Shown one piece after another: positions 39,959-49,207 of a stretch of 64,000 nucleotides of DNA. This DNA is from Sphingomonas sp. J315 (lineage in GTDB: Bacteria; Pseudomonadota; Alphaproteobacteria; Sphingomonadales; Sphingomonadaceae). The stretch lies in the NCBI RefSeq assembly GCF_024666595.1, contig NZ_CP088296.1, positions 1,488,001 through 1,552,000 of the forward strand. The letters are read 5' to 3'. Under the pieces are notes generated by a model. That model was given only the letters and a program-made list of their open reading frames with translations, ran no database searches and had not been told where the DNA came from. The number at the start of each line of letters is the position of its first letter. Positions within the stretch are counted from its first letter, which is position 1. A program made the translations under genes and the position numbers.

Positions 39959-40948
39959 ATGGAATTTCTGTTCTTCGACTTTCTTGGCAAGCCCGCGTGG
40001 ATGTGGCTGACCTTCATCGGCATCGTGATCATTCTGTTGGCGCTCGACCTGGGTGTGCTTCACCGCAAGCAGCGCGAGATCGGCGTCAGCGAGAGCCTGA
40101 TCCTGTCGGCCATCTATATCGGGCTCAGCCTGGCCTTCGGCGCCTGGGTCTGGTGGTATATGGGGCAAACCGCCGGGATGGCCTACGTCACGGGCTTTGT
40201 GATCGAGAAGAGCCTGGCGATGGACAATGTGTTCGTTATCGCCATGATCTTCAGCTACTTCGCCATCCCACGGCTCTACCAGCATCGGGTGCTCTTCTGG
40301 GGTATTCTGGGGGTCATCGTGCTGCGCGCGGTGATGATCGGCTTCGGCGCCGCGATGGTCGAGCAGTTCAGCTGGGTCCTCTATGTCTTCGCTGCTTTCC
40401 TGATCCTCACCGGCATCAAGATGTGGGTGATGGCGGACAAGCCTTACGACGTCGGGAACGCGGCCGTGCTGAAGTGGGTGCGGCGACGCTTCCGCGTCAG
40501 CGACGAGCTACACGGCGAAAGCTTCTGGGTAAGAAAGGTCGATCCAAAGACGGGTCAGCTGGCGTGGTTCATGACCCCCTTGTTTCTCGCATTGATTATG
40601 ATCGAGTTCGTCGATGTGGTTTTCGCGGTGGACTCGGTGCCGGCGATCTTCGCCATCACCACTGACCCGTTCATCGTTTACACCTCGAACATCTTCGCGA
40701 TCCTCGGTCTTCGGGCGCTCTATTTCGCGCTCGCGGCGATGGTCGACCGCTTCCACTATCTGAAATACGCGCTGGCCGTCCTGCTGGTGTTCATTGGCTC
40801 CAAGATCTTCGTGGCCGATGCTCTCGGCCTGGCCAAAATTCCGCCTGCCGCCTCACTTGGGGTGACCTTCTCGATTCTGCTCGTGGGCGTCGTGTGGTCG
40901 CTGTGGAAGACCCGCGCGTCCGCAACCCCATCCTCGACCACCGCTTGA
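39959..40948 (+). CDS. TerC/Alx-family membrane protein
   Basis: 329 residues with about nine membrane segments. The family's acidic membrane motifs are clear: SLAMDNVFV in the first half and EFVDVVFAVDSVPA in the second, which probably bind a divalent metal. Alx-type proteins export manganese; TerC proteins are also tied to tellurite resistance and metal loading of exported enzymes. It begins an operon with a universal stress protein and a TauE-like exporter, and carries the structured leader upstream. Confidence 0.92.
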   Translation: MEFLFFDFLGKPAWMWLTFIGIVIILLALDLGVLHRKQREIGVSESLILSAIYIGLSLAFGAWVWWYMGQTAGMAYVTGFVIEKSLAMDNVFVIAMIFSYFAIPRLYQHRVLFWGILGVIVLRAVMIGFGAAMVEQFSWVLYVFAAFLILTGIKMWVMADKPYDVGNAAVLKWVRRRFRVSDELHGESFWVRKVDPKTGQLAWFMTPLFLALIMIEFVDVVFAVDSVPAIFAITTDPFIVYTSNIFAILGLRALYFALAAMVDRFHYLKYALAVLLVFIGSKIFVADALGLAKIPPAASLGVTFSILLVGVVWSLWKTRASATPSSTTA

Positions 40949-40969
40949 TGTCTTCAGGGGAAGATCAAC

Positions 40970-41806
40970 ATGACACTCCATAGTATATTGCACCACGCAG
41001 CTGCAGAACGCTGCGACCCGCAGCTCGGGGCAACAGGGTACGCGCTTCAGCTTGCGCGCGCATTCGACGCCCGGTTGACGGCATTGGTCTACGAGCTCGA
41101 CGTGGTGCTTCCGCGCAGCGCCTATGGGCGCCAGATCACGGCCGAGGCCCGGACGACCCTGGCGCAACGCAATTCCGATGCACGAGGGAAAGCCGCGGGT
41201 CTGCGTGACGCTGCCGCCGGTATGCAGCTGGAAGCCGAGGTGCTGACGGACCGCTCGTTTGCTTACACTATTCCAGAGGTAGTCGCCGACCGGGCGCGCC
41301 TGCATGACCTTACCGTCTGCGGAATAGACGACCACGGCTTGCTCAGTGAGCACGCTATAGCCGACTATGTGCTCTTCCAATCAGGACGTCCACTCATCGT
41401 GGTTCCGTCCGATCACTCGGGACCCTTTTCCTGCGAGCGAGTGATCGTCGCCTGGGATTACAGCCGGACCGCAGCGCGCGCCCTTGGCGACGCGATGCCG
41501 TTCCTGCGAGCGGCGAAAGAAGTCGCGATCATAACCTTCGGAGACGACAAGGAAATGGCATCAAGTCTCACGCGTGACGGCGTCGTTGCCTCCTTGAAGC
41601 ACCGCGGTGTGACGGCCTGCTATGAACAGACCGAGCGTGGCGATCTGACCATAGCTCAAGCCATCAATGCCGCCGCCGCCCGTCTGGAAGCGAATCTCCT
41701 GGTGATGGGAGGGTATGGGCATTCGCGCTTCCGGGAGTTCGTTCTGGGCGGAGCCACCCGCGGGGTCTTGCAAGCACCGGCGCTGCCTACGTTCCTATCG
41801 CACTGA
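40970..41806 (+). CDS. Tandem-domain universal stress protein
   Basis: 278 residues made of two UspA-like units. The second has the nucleotide-binding pattern MGGYGHSRFREFVLGGATRGVL near the C-terminus; the first is degenerate. The start at 40970 follows AGGGGAAG. USP proteins bind ATP or AMP and respond to starvation or oxidative stress. Its place between TerC and TauE-like genes suggests an envelope or metal stress operon. Confidence 0.88.
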   Translation: MTLHSILHHAAAERCDPQLGATGYALQLARAFDARLTALVYELDVVLPRSAYGRQITAEARTTLAQRNSDARGKAAGLRDAAAGMQLEAEVLTDRSFAYTIPEVVADRARLHDLTVCGIDDHGLLSEHAIADYVLFQSGRPLIVVPSDHSGPFSCERVIVAWDYSRTAARALGDAMPFLRAAKEVAIITFGDDKEMASSLTRDGVVASLKHRGVTACYEQTERGDLTIAQAINAAAARLEANLLVMGGYGHSRFREFVLGGATRGVLQAPALPTFLSH

Positions 41807-41863
41807 TCCTGAAGCGAGCCTTGCGATGCCAGCCAGTTGCCGGCCGGCTCTTGAGAGCCCTCG

Positions 41864-42631
41864 TTGTTTGACCTGAGCCTCCTGACCTGGGCAGACCTCG
41901 TCCCGTTCATCGCGGTGGGATTTGCCGCGCAGATGGTGGACGGCGCCCTCGGCATGGCATTTGGGGTGATCTCGAGCATGCTGCTGATTAGCCTCGGGGT
42001 TCCTCCTGCCGCGGCCTCGGCTGGCGTCCATGCGGTGGAAAGCTTCACGACTGCTGCCTCTGGAACCAGTCACATCGCCCACAAGAATGTCGACTGGCGT
42101 CTGTTCTTGAGACTCGTCATTCCCGGCGTGATCGGAGGCGTTTTGGGTGCTTATGTTCTCACTCACGTTGATGCGCAGATCGCCCGCCCCTTCGTTCTGG
42201 CCTACCTCGCAATTCTGGCCATCTTTCTCGTTTGGAAAGGACTCAGAGCCCCGCCCGCCGATCGCAGGCCACGGTATGTTGCGCCACTTGGGCTGGTCGG
42301 CGGCTTTCTAGACGCAGCGGGCGGTGGTGGTTGGGGACCGATCGTGACCAGTAACTTGCTTGTTCAGGGTGCGACGCCGCGCCGGGTGATCGGCACGGTC
42401 ATCGTCGCCGAGTTCTTTCTGACCGTGACCATATCCGCGACATTCATCGCAACGATGGGCTGGGCCGCATTCACGGCCGCTACGATTGGATTGCTGATCG
42501 GCGGAATACTGGCAGCTCCGCTCGGCGGACTGGTGGCGAAGCGCGTCCCGGCCAAGGCGCTACTCGTTGTAATAGGGTTTATTTTGGCCGCAATCAGCCT
42601 GTTCGGCATCTGGCAAACGCTCGCCGGATAG
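41864..42631 (+). CDS. TauE/SafE-family sulfite/sulfonate exporter
   Basis: 255 residues with about eight hydrophobic segments in two related halves (GFAAQMVDGALGMAFG in the first, GLVGGFLDAAGGGGWGP in the second), the family's hallmark Gly-rich repeats. The start is TTG at 41864; no closer start fits. Members export sulfite, sulfonates or organic acids. It is the last gene of the TerC operon. Confidence 0.88.
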   Translation: MFDLSLLTWADLVPFIAVGFAAQMVDGALGMAFGVISSMLLISLGVPPAAASAGVHAVESFTTAASGTSHIAHKNVDWRLFLRLVIPGVIGGVLGAYVLTHVDAQIARPFVLAYLAILAIFLVWKGLRAPPADRRPRYVAPLGLVGGFLDAAGGGGWGPIVTSNLLVQGATPRRVIGTVIVAEFFLTVTISATFIATMGWAAFTAATIGLLIGGILAAPLGGLVAKRVPAKALLVVIGFILAAISLFGIWQTLAG

Positions 42632-43162
42632 CCCTTCGCTGAAGGGCGTCGGTTCGGTTGCTCGTTTGGCAGACGTTCAGAAAACACACACTCGTGGTGA
42701 GAGGTGCCAAACCATGAAACCTGGCGGGCACCGTGTTCCGCCACCAATGCTATGCGAGTTCCGCATTTCCCCGCCGCTTTCCGCCTCTACTGCGATTAGG
42801 AAATTGGTGCGCCCGGATGGATCCGAACTATCTTTTGATCGTGAGACTATCGAAGTGAGGTTCGTCCGCTTTTGGGATTCTCCCATTCGAGCCTGAACGG
42901 CCGAAATTAGGGCGCGTTGCCGACGGGCTGGTTGTGACAAGAGCAGACAGACCGCTGATGGGCCGTCAGTTGACTGTCTGCTTCCGATGCAGCGGCCACC
43001 TGAAGCAGACACAAAGACGTCGCTGATGCAGCCTACAAGGAACGTCGCTCAGATCCTTTGCTGAGTGGCTCTTCTCGCGAGTTAGGCCGCCGGCTTCAAA
43101 GACCCAAATGCATCATGGAGGGAGCGTTTCGCTTTAGTCTAACAGCGCCCCCCCAAGCCATA
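42632..43162. other. Gap at the left edge of the nuclease/helicase locus
   Basis: I find no supportable gene in these 531 bases. A TTG-initiated open frame at 42666-42896 lacks a ribosome site and family features. The stretch separates the convergent TauE-like and UvrD-like genes and should contain their terminators; none with a clear T tract is evident. Confidence 0.45.
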
Positions 43163-45034
43163 TTAGGCTTTGCCATCCGGAAGAGCGATCGGCCCGGCAA
43201 CGCGAGGAACCGTGTCTCCCAATATCTTGTCGAGCCAGGCGATATGCCCCCCGCGCTCGGCGCAGCGCGTAAAGAAGGCACGTTGCTTCGCCCGAGTGAA
43301 CGCTACGAAGAATGAATTGAGTTCTTCGGTGCGGTTGGGAGTCAGGCTCCACCAGCTTTGATTGTCGAGGCCAAAAAAAATGATGGTGTGAAACTCCATC
43401 CCTTTGCTCTTGTGGATCGTCATCAGAGGGACCTGATTCTTCCCTTCGAAGCGATCGAGCGCATCAGGCCACGACTCCGCGTCGGTCAAGCTTTCATCCA
43501 AAAGTGCGATAAACCCTTCGCGAACCCGGTCAAAATCGGCTTGTCGCTGATAAGAAGGGTTGGCCTGCCGAATATTCTCCTCCCCGATCATATCGACAAT
43601 CAAGGTCGTCAGTTCACCACCGTATCCCTTCGCGGCGGCGTTCGCAGCCATGAAGGCGCGGCATGCCTTAGCGACCTCTTCGACCTTCATGCTCAACCTG
43701 TTCAGCAACACGTCCTCATCGTCGCTGATCGATTCAAGCGACCGCAACTCATCCTGCGCAGTTGACCATGCTTCGGCATTTTTCTTGGTCGCGCCGAGGC
43801 GCAAGCATGGGATCAAAAGCGCGGTCAGATTTTCCGTCAGCAAATCCTGAATGGCTATGTCGCCGACATTGCGGGCCAGGTTACGAATGGTGACGCCCCT
43901 ATCGGCAAACACTTCGCTAAGTTCAGCTTCGACGGCGTCGGCGTAGTTCCTGACAAGGATGGCGACGTCGTGCGCTTCCACGGTGCCGCTTTCGATCTCT
44001 TCGGGCACCCACCCGGCCAATCCCGCTACTTCAGTCTCTTTGTCGGGGTATATCCAAATCGCTGCCACATCGCCGTCAACCTCGCGCTCCGCCCGCGCCT
44101 CGACGGGCTCAACATCCGGGTCGATCTGGCTGGCGATGATGTGTTGGATCGCCACAAGGTCTTCATGCGATCTCCAATTGAGAAGCAATGAGATACAACG
44201 GGCGTTGTAGTGGGCCGTAAATGCCGCGAAAGCATTGGTCATTGCGCCTGCCCAACCCATGATCTTTTGTTTATCGTCACCCACCGCCGTCAGTTTGGCG
44301 GTGGCCGGATCGAACGCTGCGGTGACAATTTCAAACTGGGCAGAGGTCGCGTCCTGAAACTCGTCGAGGAACACAATCGGATAGGTCATCCGAATGGCCC
44401 GCCGAATTCTGGAATTCGTGCGTAATAGGTACTCGGCAAGTCGATTTATCATCGCAAAGGTCAAATAGGCGTGTGCACCGCCGTGGTATTGGTCCTGCCA
44501 ATACGCATCCATGATTTCCTTCTGCCGCGCCGACACTCCCTGAGTAGGGTCGAGCAGCCGACGCATCCCGATCCACTTTGTCAGGGTCTGCGCATTCACG
44601 TCGTTGATGTCAGCGCGCTGGAGAAAATCGTTCAAGATTGCGGCCGTCGGAAATGAAATCTCGTAATCGGCGGGTGGTCGAAATTGCGGTGGGAGCGCGT
44701 TTCTAAATTGATCCACCAGCCCTTTGGTAAAGGCGTCGAATGTTTGTGAGACGAAGCGCCGCGCTTGATGCTCCGGACATCGTTTTCCAACCCGCTGCGC
44801 CAGCGTTTGCGCCGCATCCCGCTTGAAGCTGATCGCCAATATCCGTTTCGGATGTGGACATAGGCCCGTCTGAAGCAAATAGGTCGCCTTCTGCGCAAGG
44901 AACTCCGTTTTGCCTGCGCCAGCGCCGGCGGTGACACACACGCTTCGAGCCGTTTCTCGCAAAGCTTCCCACGCGCGGTCCTCCAAGCTCTCGACACCTT
45001 GAGGAACCCAATCGTCTGGCTTGATCAAAGTCAT
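43163..45034 (-). CDS. UvrD-like SF1 helicase, partner of the OLD nuclease (Gabija GajB-like)
   Basis: 623 residues. Walker A is TAGAGAGKTEF (residues 35-45), Walker B is VFLDEFQD (221-228), the switch region is AVGDDKQKIMGWAGA, and late motifs are LMTIHKSKGMEFHT and VAFTRAKQR. The gene overlaps the OLD gene by ATGA. Class 2 OLD nucleases are typically paired with such helicases, and Gabija (GajAB) is the well-known anti-phage example. This protein is longer than the Bacillus GajB I remember, so the pair may be a sister type. GC is lower than in core genes. Confidence 0.85.
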   Translation of the reverse strand: MTLIKPDDWVPQGVESLEDRAWEALRETARSVCVTAGAGAGKTEFLAQKATYLLQTGLCPHPKRILAISFKRDAAQTLAQRVGKRCPEHQARRFVSQTFDAFTKGLVDQFRNALPPQFRPPADYEISFPTAAILNDFLQRADINDVNAQTLTKWIGMRRLLDPTQGVSARQKEIMDAYWQDQYHGGAHAYLTFAMINRLAEYLLRTNSRIRRAIRMTYPIVFLDEFQDATSAQFEIVTAAFDPATAKLTAVGDDKQKIMGWAGAMTNAFAAFTAHYNARCISLLLNWRSHEDLVAIQHIIASQIDPDVEPVEARAEREVDGDVAAIWIYPDKETEVAGLAGWVPEEIESGTVEAHDVAILVRNYADAVEAELSEVFADRGVTIRNLARNVGDIAIQDLLTENLTALLIPCLRLGATKKNAEAWSTAQDELRSLESISDDEDVLLNRLSMKVEEVAKACRAFMAANAAAKGYGGELTTLIVDMIGEENIRQANPSYQRQADFDRVREGFIALLDESLTDAESWPDALDRFEGKNQVPLMTIHKSKGMEFHTIIFFGLDNQSWWSLTPNRTEELNSFFVAFTRAKQRAFFTRCAERGGHIAWLDKILGDTVPRVAGPIALPDGKA

Positions 45035-47004
45035 CCGAGGACGGACTTTCGGACGTATTTGACCAACTTTATCAGTTCAGGTGGTGCGTCGCTCGCGAGT
45101 TCGTCGTTGTCGATTTTGCTCAAAGCGGAGATGTGAATTTCGGGCTTGCTGTTGGAAATGAAGAGATACGGATACCAGAGAAACTCATCGTCCCAATGGT
45201 CGTCATAGAGGTCAGGATTGCCGCCCGTTTTAAGGGTTACGGCCTTTTTATCCGCGAGGGCCTGCGCTCCTGTACGGGGCCCGGTCCCGCCCTCATTTTT
45301 CATCTGATAAGTTTCGCCGAAGCAAAGAAGCATGCTGAAGTCGAGGTCGATGGGAGACGAGAAAAACACGCCTTCCTCACGCAGCGCCTTTAACCAAACA
45401 TGAGCCTGATCCTCATCGACCAGTTCCTGATCGTCAATTTCATCGACATCACCGACTTCGATGTCTCCTGATAGGACGAACGAGTTTTCGTCGAGCGTGT
45501 TGCCGATTTCTGCCAGTTCTTCGACCACGTAGGCGATCGCGCCCGCGCCGCCGTGCTTCCTGCCCGCATCCAAATCCAGCAATGTTGCATAGGGGATATT
45601 GAGATCCGCCAGCAGCCTCCAGAAGTGGCTGACGAAACGTCCGCCCAGAGGCACGATCGGCACGAAAGATCGATCAAGAGGGAACTTCATCGCTTCGGCC
45701 AGCCGGGGCAACACGATGGCCTCTGACTCGCCTTCGGCGAGTACGACGAAGCGGGCGAAATACAGTTCCGGAAAAGCCTTTACAGCCAAGCGAACGTATT
45801 TGCTGGCGTCGGAGTCTGCTTCCGGCAGCGTTAGCGCCCGGACATCCGATTCCCGGGTTTTCGCCTCCATCCGAGCGTAGCGGACTTCTTCCGGTTCGAC
45901 GCGGCTCAAGACGCTCGCGCTGTGGCTGGAAATCACCACCTGCGCCCCGTCCAGCTTACCAATGTCGCGCGCCTGCATCATGATGCGCGAGAGGAAAAAC
46001 GGCGACAGGCTGTTCTCCGGCTCCTCAATCGCCAAGATCGTCAAATAGGTTCTGCGCAGCTTCTCCTGATCGAACACGCTATCGGCAGGTTTTTGGGCGA
46101 GAGCGTCGCGTTCGATTTCTAACGTGGCAGCCGTCAGAGCGATGTGGAACAGGGAGCGCTGTCCATCGCTAAGGTCGTCCAAACGCCTCGTCTGGGCTGC
46201 TTCGTCAGGGAAGAACACAAACTCGGCGCGACGCACGAGTTGTTCCATTTCATGCTCAACCAGACGCATTAGCGGTTTGGAGTCCGTGTCGCCTTGGTGG
46301 ACTTCTGCCCACCGCTTTTCCAATCGTTCGGAAATGAACTTGGCGGGCAGTTCCGCATCAAACTGCGTCTGGATGTCGGTGGCCCCCTTTAGCGCGATTT
46401 CGGACAGCGCGTTCGACCAACGGGCGGCGCGCCACAGCCGCCCTTTCAGAAGGTTCGTGACCTGATCGAAGGCATTTCGATTAGCAGGCACGTAAACCAG
46501 CTGGATGTAGTTTCGCTCGACAGCCTGAACCCGCCGGCACTCTTCCCATGTGAACTCGTCATCGAGGGTCGTAATCCATCGAACCTCGTCTTCCACCGTG
46601 CCGTCTGGCGTCGTGTCGTCCGCCCAGGTTGCCTGAAGCCTGATACGGACCTTGAGCGGAGAGTCCTCGTCTCCGGTCGCCATATGCGTGAAAACTTCCG
46701 GGACGGTCGCACTGTCCTCGCCATCATCGTCGGCTTCCAGTTCCGGGAAGCCAAGTACGCAATCAATGGAGAGGGTGGCGCCGGATGCCGGGCCTGTGCT
46801 GTCCAATGGCACGTGGAAGTCGCTTTTGCGCAACGCGCGGAGCGATGGCGAGATACCGAATAGTTTTGTGAGCGCCGCGAAAATAGCGGTCTTGCCGGAC
46901 CCATTGTTGCCGACAATGGCTGTTACATCATCCCTGAACTGGATCGTCACCGGCTCCGGACCGAAGCATCGGAAATTCGAGATGGTGACTTGTTCTATTT
47001 TCAT
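45031..47004 (-). CDS. OLD-family ATPase-TOPRIM endonuclease (Gabija GajA-like)
   Basis: 657 residues from the ATG at 47004, which has a GGAGGA site; an upstream in-frame ATG at 47130 has none. The ATPase half has Walker A GNNGSGKT (32-39), signature LSDGQR, Walker B ILAIEEPENSL and H-loop VVISSHSASVL. The TOPRIM half has the Glu in VLAEGESEA and the Asp pair in LLDLDAGR. These proteins nick or cut DNA; in Gabija, nucleotide depletion during infection unleashes this. It is the first gene of a two-gene minus-strand operon, divergent from the OGG-type glycosylase. Confidence 0.88.
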   Translation of the reverse strand: MKIEQVTISNFRCFGPEPVTIQFRDDVTAIVGNNGSGKTAIFAALTKLFGISPSLRALRKSDFHVPLDSTGPASGATLSIDCVLGFPELEADDDGEDSATVPEVFTHMATGDEDSPLKVRIRLQATWADDTTPDGTVEDEVRWITTLDDEFTWEECRRVQAVERNYIQLVYVPANRNAFDQVTNLLKGRLWRAARWSNALSEIALKGATDIQTQFDAELPAKFISERLEKRWAEVHQGDTDSKPLMRLVEHEMEQLVRRAEFVFFPDEAAQTRRLDDLSDGQRSLFHIALTAATLEIERDALAQKPADSVFDQEKLRRTYLTILAIEEPENSLSPFFLSRIMMQARDIGKLDGAQVVISSHSASVLSRVEPEEVRYARMEAKTRESDVRALTLPEADSDASKYVRLAVKAFPELYFARFVVLAEGESEAIVLPRLAEAMKFPLDRSFVPIVPLGGRFVSHFWRLLADLNIPYATLLDLDAGRKHGGAGAIAYVVEELAEIGNTLDENSFVLSGDIEVGDVDEIDDQELVDEDQAHVWLKALREEGVFFSSPIDLDFSMLLCFGETYQMKNEGGTGPRTGAQALADKKAVTLKTGGNPDLYDDHWDDEFLWYPYLFISNSKPEIHISALSKIDNDELASDAPPELIKLVKYVRKSVLG

Positions 47005-47189
47005 TGGGCATCCTCCACACGCAAGACAGTATTGGATCGCAGCGGCGTGAGAAAGCCGTGGCCGCCCTGCAACACCCCTCATGAAAAGCGCGGCGCTTGT
47101 TGAATCGGAACGAGTCCAAATGCGGATCATGCTGAGAACGTCGAATATCTCCGGTTGCTGGCGATAAACTTCGTTGATTCAAGCTCGCT

Positions 47190-47972
47190 ATGGTGGTGGA
47201 GCAAAGCATACAGGTCGCTTGGACCTATAGCGGACGGCAGTTACGCTCCCTCGAAATCCCACCCGCTTCGGCCGAGATAATGCCGGGCGTGGTTTGGGGC
47301 TGCGCGACGGAGTTATTCACGCCCGCATTTTGGAAATATCAATCCGCTGGCTTTCAGCTTCGCGTCGACCGCAATTCATTTCGCCTCGGAAACACAATCA
47401 CAGAGGAGCTGGCAGTCTGCCTCCTCGGAGGATTCGGTATGCCGGCGGAACTCGGTCTAGCGGCCTTTCATCGATTGCGTGACCGCAGCCTTCTGGCGGC
47501 TGAGGTACGGCAAGAAGAAATCGAGCGCGCGCTTAGCGAGCCGTTCCATATTGGAAATCGGCAGCGGCGATATCGCTTTCCAAAGCAAAAGGCGCGCTAC
47601 CTCTGGCATGCTCTGCAAATGACTGGCGCACTCCCTGAAGCTCCCCGGCAACTCCGCGATTTCCTCGTCCGCCTGCCCGGGATAGGACCGAAAACCGCGT
47701 CCTGGGTAGTTCGAAATCACTACGCGTGCGACGAAGTTGCGATCCTCGATGTACACATATTGAGAGCCGGTGTAGCGATGGGGCTATTTCTGCCCGGCGC
47801 CGATCCCGCGAGGGACTATTTCAAACTTGAAGCCCGCTTCCTTCAATTCTGCGGAGCGATCGGCGAGCCCGCGAGTTTGGTGGACTCGCTTATGTGGGAC
47901 TATATGCGACGGATCGGTCCAACCGCGATCAATCGGACTCATGTGCAGCGGGAGACCGTTTGCGTCCAATGA
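47190..47972 (+). CDS. OGG-type DNA glycosylase/lyase
   Basis: 260 residues of the HhH-GPD superfamily. The hairpin reads LPGIGPKTASWVV (162-174) and the catalytic pair is Lys168 and Asp187 (AILDVHILRAG). Their spacing of 19 equals that of Lys249/Asp268 in human OGG1, so a bifunctional base-excising lyase is expected. OGG-like proteins are accessory proteins of type IV CBASS. The gene is divergent from the OLD nuclease (186 bases between starts) and overlaps the nitroreductase-like gene tail to tail by 44 bases. Confidence 0.85.
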   Translation: MVVEQSIQVAWTYSGRQLRSLEIPPASAEIMPGVVWGCATELFTPAFWKYQSAGFQLRVDRNSFRLGNTITEELAVCLLGGFGMPAELGLAAFHRLRDRSLLAAEVRQEEIERALSEPFHIGNRQRRYRFPKQKARYLWHALQMTGALPEAPRQLRDFLVRLPGIGPKTASWVVRNHYACDEVAILDVHILRAGVAMGLFLPGADPARDYFKLEARFLQFCGAIGEPASLVDSLMWDYMRRIGPTAINRTHVQRETVCVQ

Positions 47973-48561
47973 TGGCCGTCCCAACCGCGAGATAGTTTGA
48001 ATGGGGCTGCTTCAAGCTCGACAGCAAATCCGCACCAGTGGGCCCCAATGGTGCGAAGCCGCAGCCATAGGCGGCGGCGAATAAGGAGAATGATTGAAGC
48101 ACCGCACCGGTATCGCGCCAGAGCAGCGTTATCGGATTCTCATACGACTGTTCGGCATGTCGTACGTTCGCCACCAGTAAAAGGAAGTGCCCCGACGCAT
48201 CGGGAAGCACCCCCCGCAGCGGGGTCAGCGCTTCGTTGAGGCGTTCGGCGTTCTCGACCTCGATTGTTCCAAACACGTCGTGGGTGTCGCAATAGAGGAT
48301 TGGCAGCTCTACCCCCGGGCCTGAAACGATCAGGACTTCGATCGACTGTAATGCTCCGGCGGAAAGCGACACCTTGCGAGCCCGGCCCGAATTTCCCCCA
48401 ATGCCAAGTTGCCGCACCTGCATCACCTCGCGAACGAGCGCAAAGGTTTCATCTAGATCGAGCGACGATATTTCGCGGATCGTTCGGCGGCCTAACGCCA
48501 CATCGAGAAAGCCGCTTTTCGGGGCGAACTCCGTCCTCGGCATGTCGTAGATCGAAGTCAT
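47929..48561 (-). CDS. Nitroreductase / SagB-like flavoprotein
   Basis: 210 residues from the ATG at 48561 (GAAGGA upstream). It resembles SagB-type nitroreductases: ALGRRTIREI near the N-terminus, SLSAGALQSIEVLIV in the core, then YENPITLLWRDTGAVLQSF and YGCGFAPLGPTG, all expected FMN-site segments. SagB enzymes oxidise azolines in peptides; other members reduce nitro groups or cleave rings. It is the last gene of the coupled minus-strand cassette, 49 bases after the QueC-like gene. The substrate is unknown. Confidence 0.75.
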   Translation of the reverse strand: MTSIYDMPRTEFAPKSGFLDVALGRRTIREISSLDLDETFALVREVMQVRQLGIGGNSGRARKVSLSAGALQSIEVLIVSGPGVELPILYCDTHDVFGTIEVENAERLNEALTPLRGVLPDASGHFLLLVANVRHAEQSYENPITLLWRDTGAVLQSFSLFAAAYGCGFAPLGPTGADLLSSLKQPHSNYLAVGTAIIGRKRSPAAHESD

Positions 48562-48610
48562 CGGCCAGGGGTCCTTCGGCCGAGTTCGATTGGAATGCTT
48601 TGGGACGGGG

Positions 48611-49207
48611 TCAATGTGGGAGTCCAAAGACCTCTCCCATGACTTCGAAGTGCTTTCGGCATCCGCGGCAGAATCCGCACGCAATATCGCTGATATGGCA
48701 GGACAGCGACCATCCAAGGACTTCCAACGGCGTTTCCGAAATCCGCACCAGTTCCCCCGCTGTGAGATGTATTGCGGGCGTTGTGACCTGTAGCGCGCCT
48801 TCCTGTTGGCCGATCAGCTCGTTGACGGCTGCAAAAAAGGAAGGGGTTCCGTCCGCGTGGAATCCATCGCTACGGAGTGCGCCGACCATCAGCTCCGTTA
48901 CACCGAGCTGATGGCATTTCATGGCCGCAACGGTGACTAGGAACTGATTTCGGTACGGCCACCATTCGCTTGCGGGTGCGCTTTCGGAGGCTGGCGTTCC
49001 CGCTAAGTCGCCGCTGCCGAGCGAAGCGATATTAGCTTCAACCACCACATGCTCGATTCCGAGCGCGTCAGCTACCGCCTTGGCCGCCCGAACTTCTCCT
49101 GCGGCAGGCCTCTGTCCGTAATCTATCGTCACTGCATATGCGGGTCGTTGCCAGTAGGCGATGCAGGTCGAATCCATCCCGCCGGACAGAAGGACCGCTT
49201 TGGTCAT
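48611..49207 (-). CDS. QueC-like PP-loop ligase (7-deazaguanine amide/nitrile synthase family)
   Basis: 198 residues. The ATP-pyrophosphatase loop is VLLSGGMDST near residue 10. The zinc-binding four-cysteine motif of QueC is kept at the C-terminus (SCHISDIACGFCRGC). Housekeeping QueC turns carboxy-deazaguanine into preQ0 with ATP and ammonia. No other queuosine gene is present here. QueC homologues also serve in QatABCD and as Cap9 in type IV CBASS, where transfer of a deazaguanine to a protein N-terminus has, as I recall, been reported. I chose the start at 49207, which overlaps the kinase gene by ATGA. Confidence 0.88.
   Translation of the reverse strand: MTKAVLLSGGMDSTCIAYWQRPAYAVTIDYGQRPAAGEVRAAKAVADALGIEHVVVEANIASLGSGDLAGTPASESAPASEWWPYRNQFLVTVAAMKCHQLGVTELMVGALRSDGFHADGTPSFFAAVNELIGQQEGALQVTTPAIHLTAGELVRISETPLEVLGWSLSCHISDIACGFCRGCRKHFEVMGEVFGLPH

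Noticed and set aside
42666..42896. Small TTG-initiated frame between the TauE-like and UvrD-like genes
   Set aside because: No ribosome site or recognisable domain.
48611..49207. Housekeeping queuosine biosynthesis locus
   Set aside because: No QueD, QueE, QueF or FolE neighbour; the gene is coupled to a kinase-NDT fusion and lies in lower-GC accessory DNA. A genome search for a second queC is still needed.
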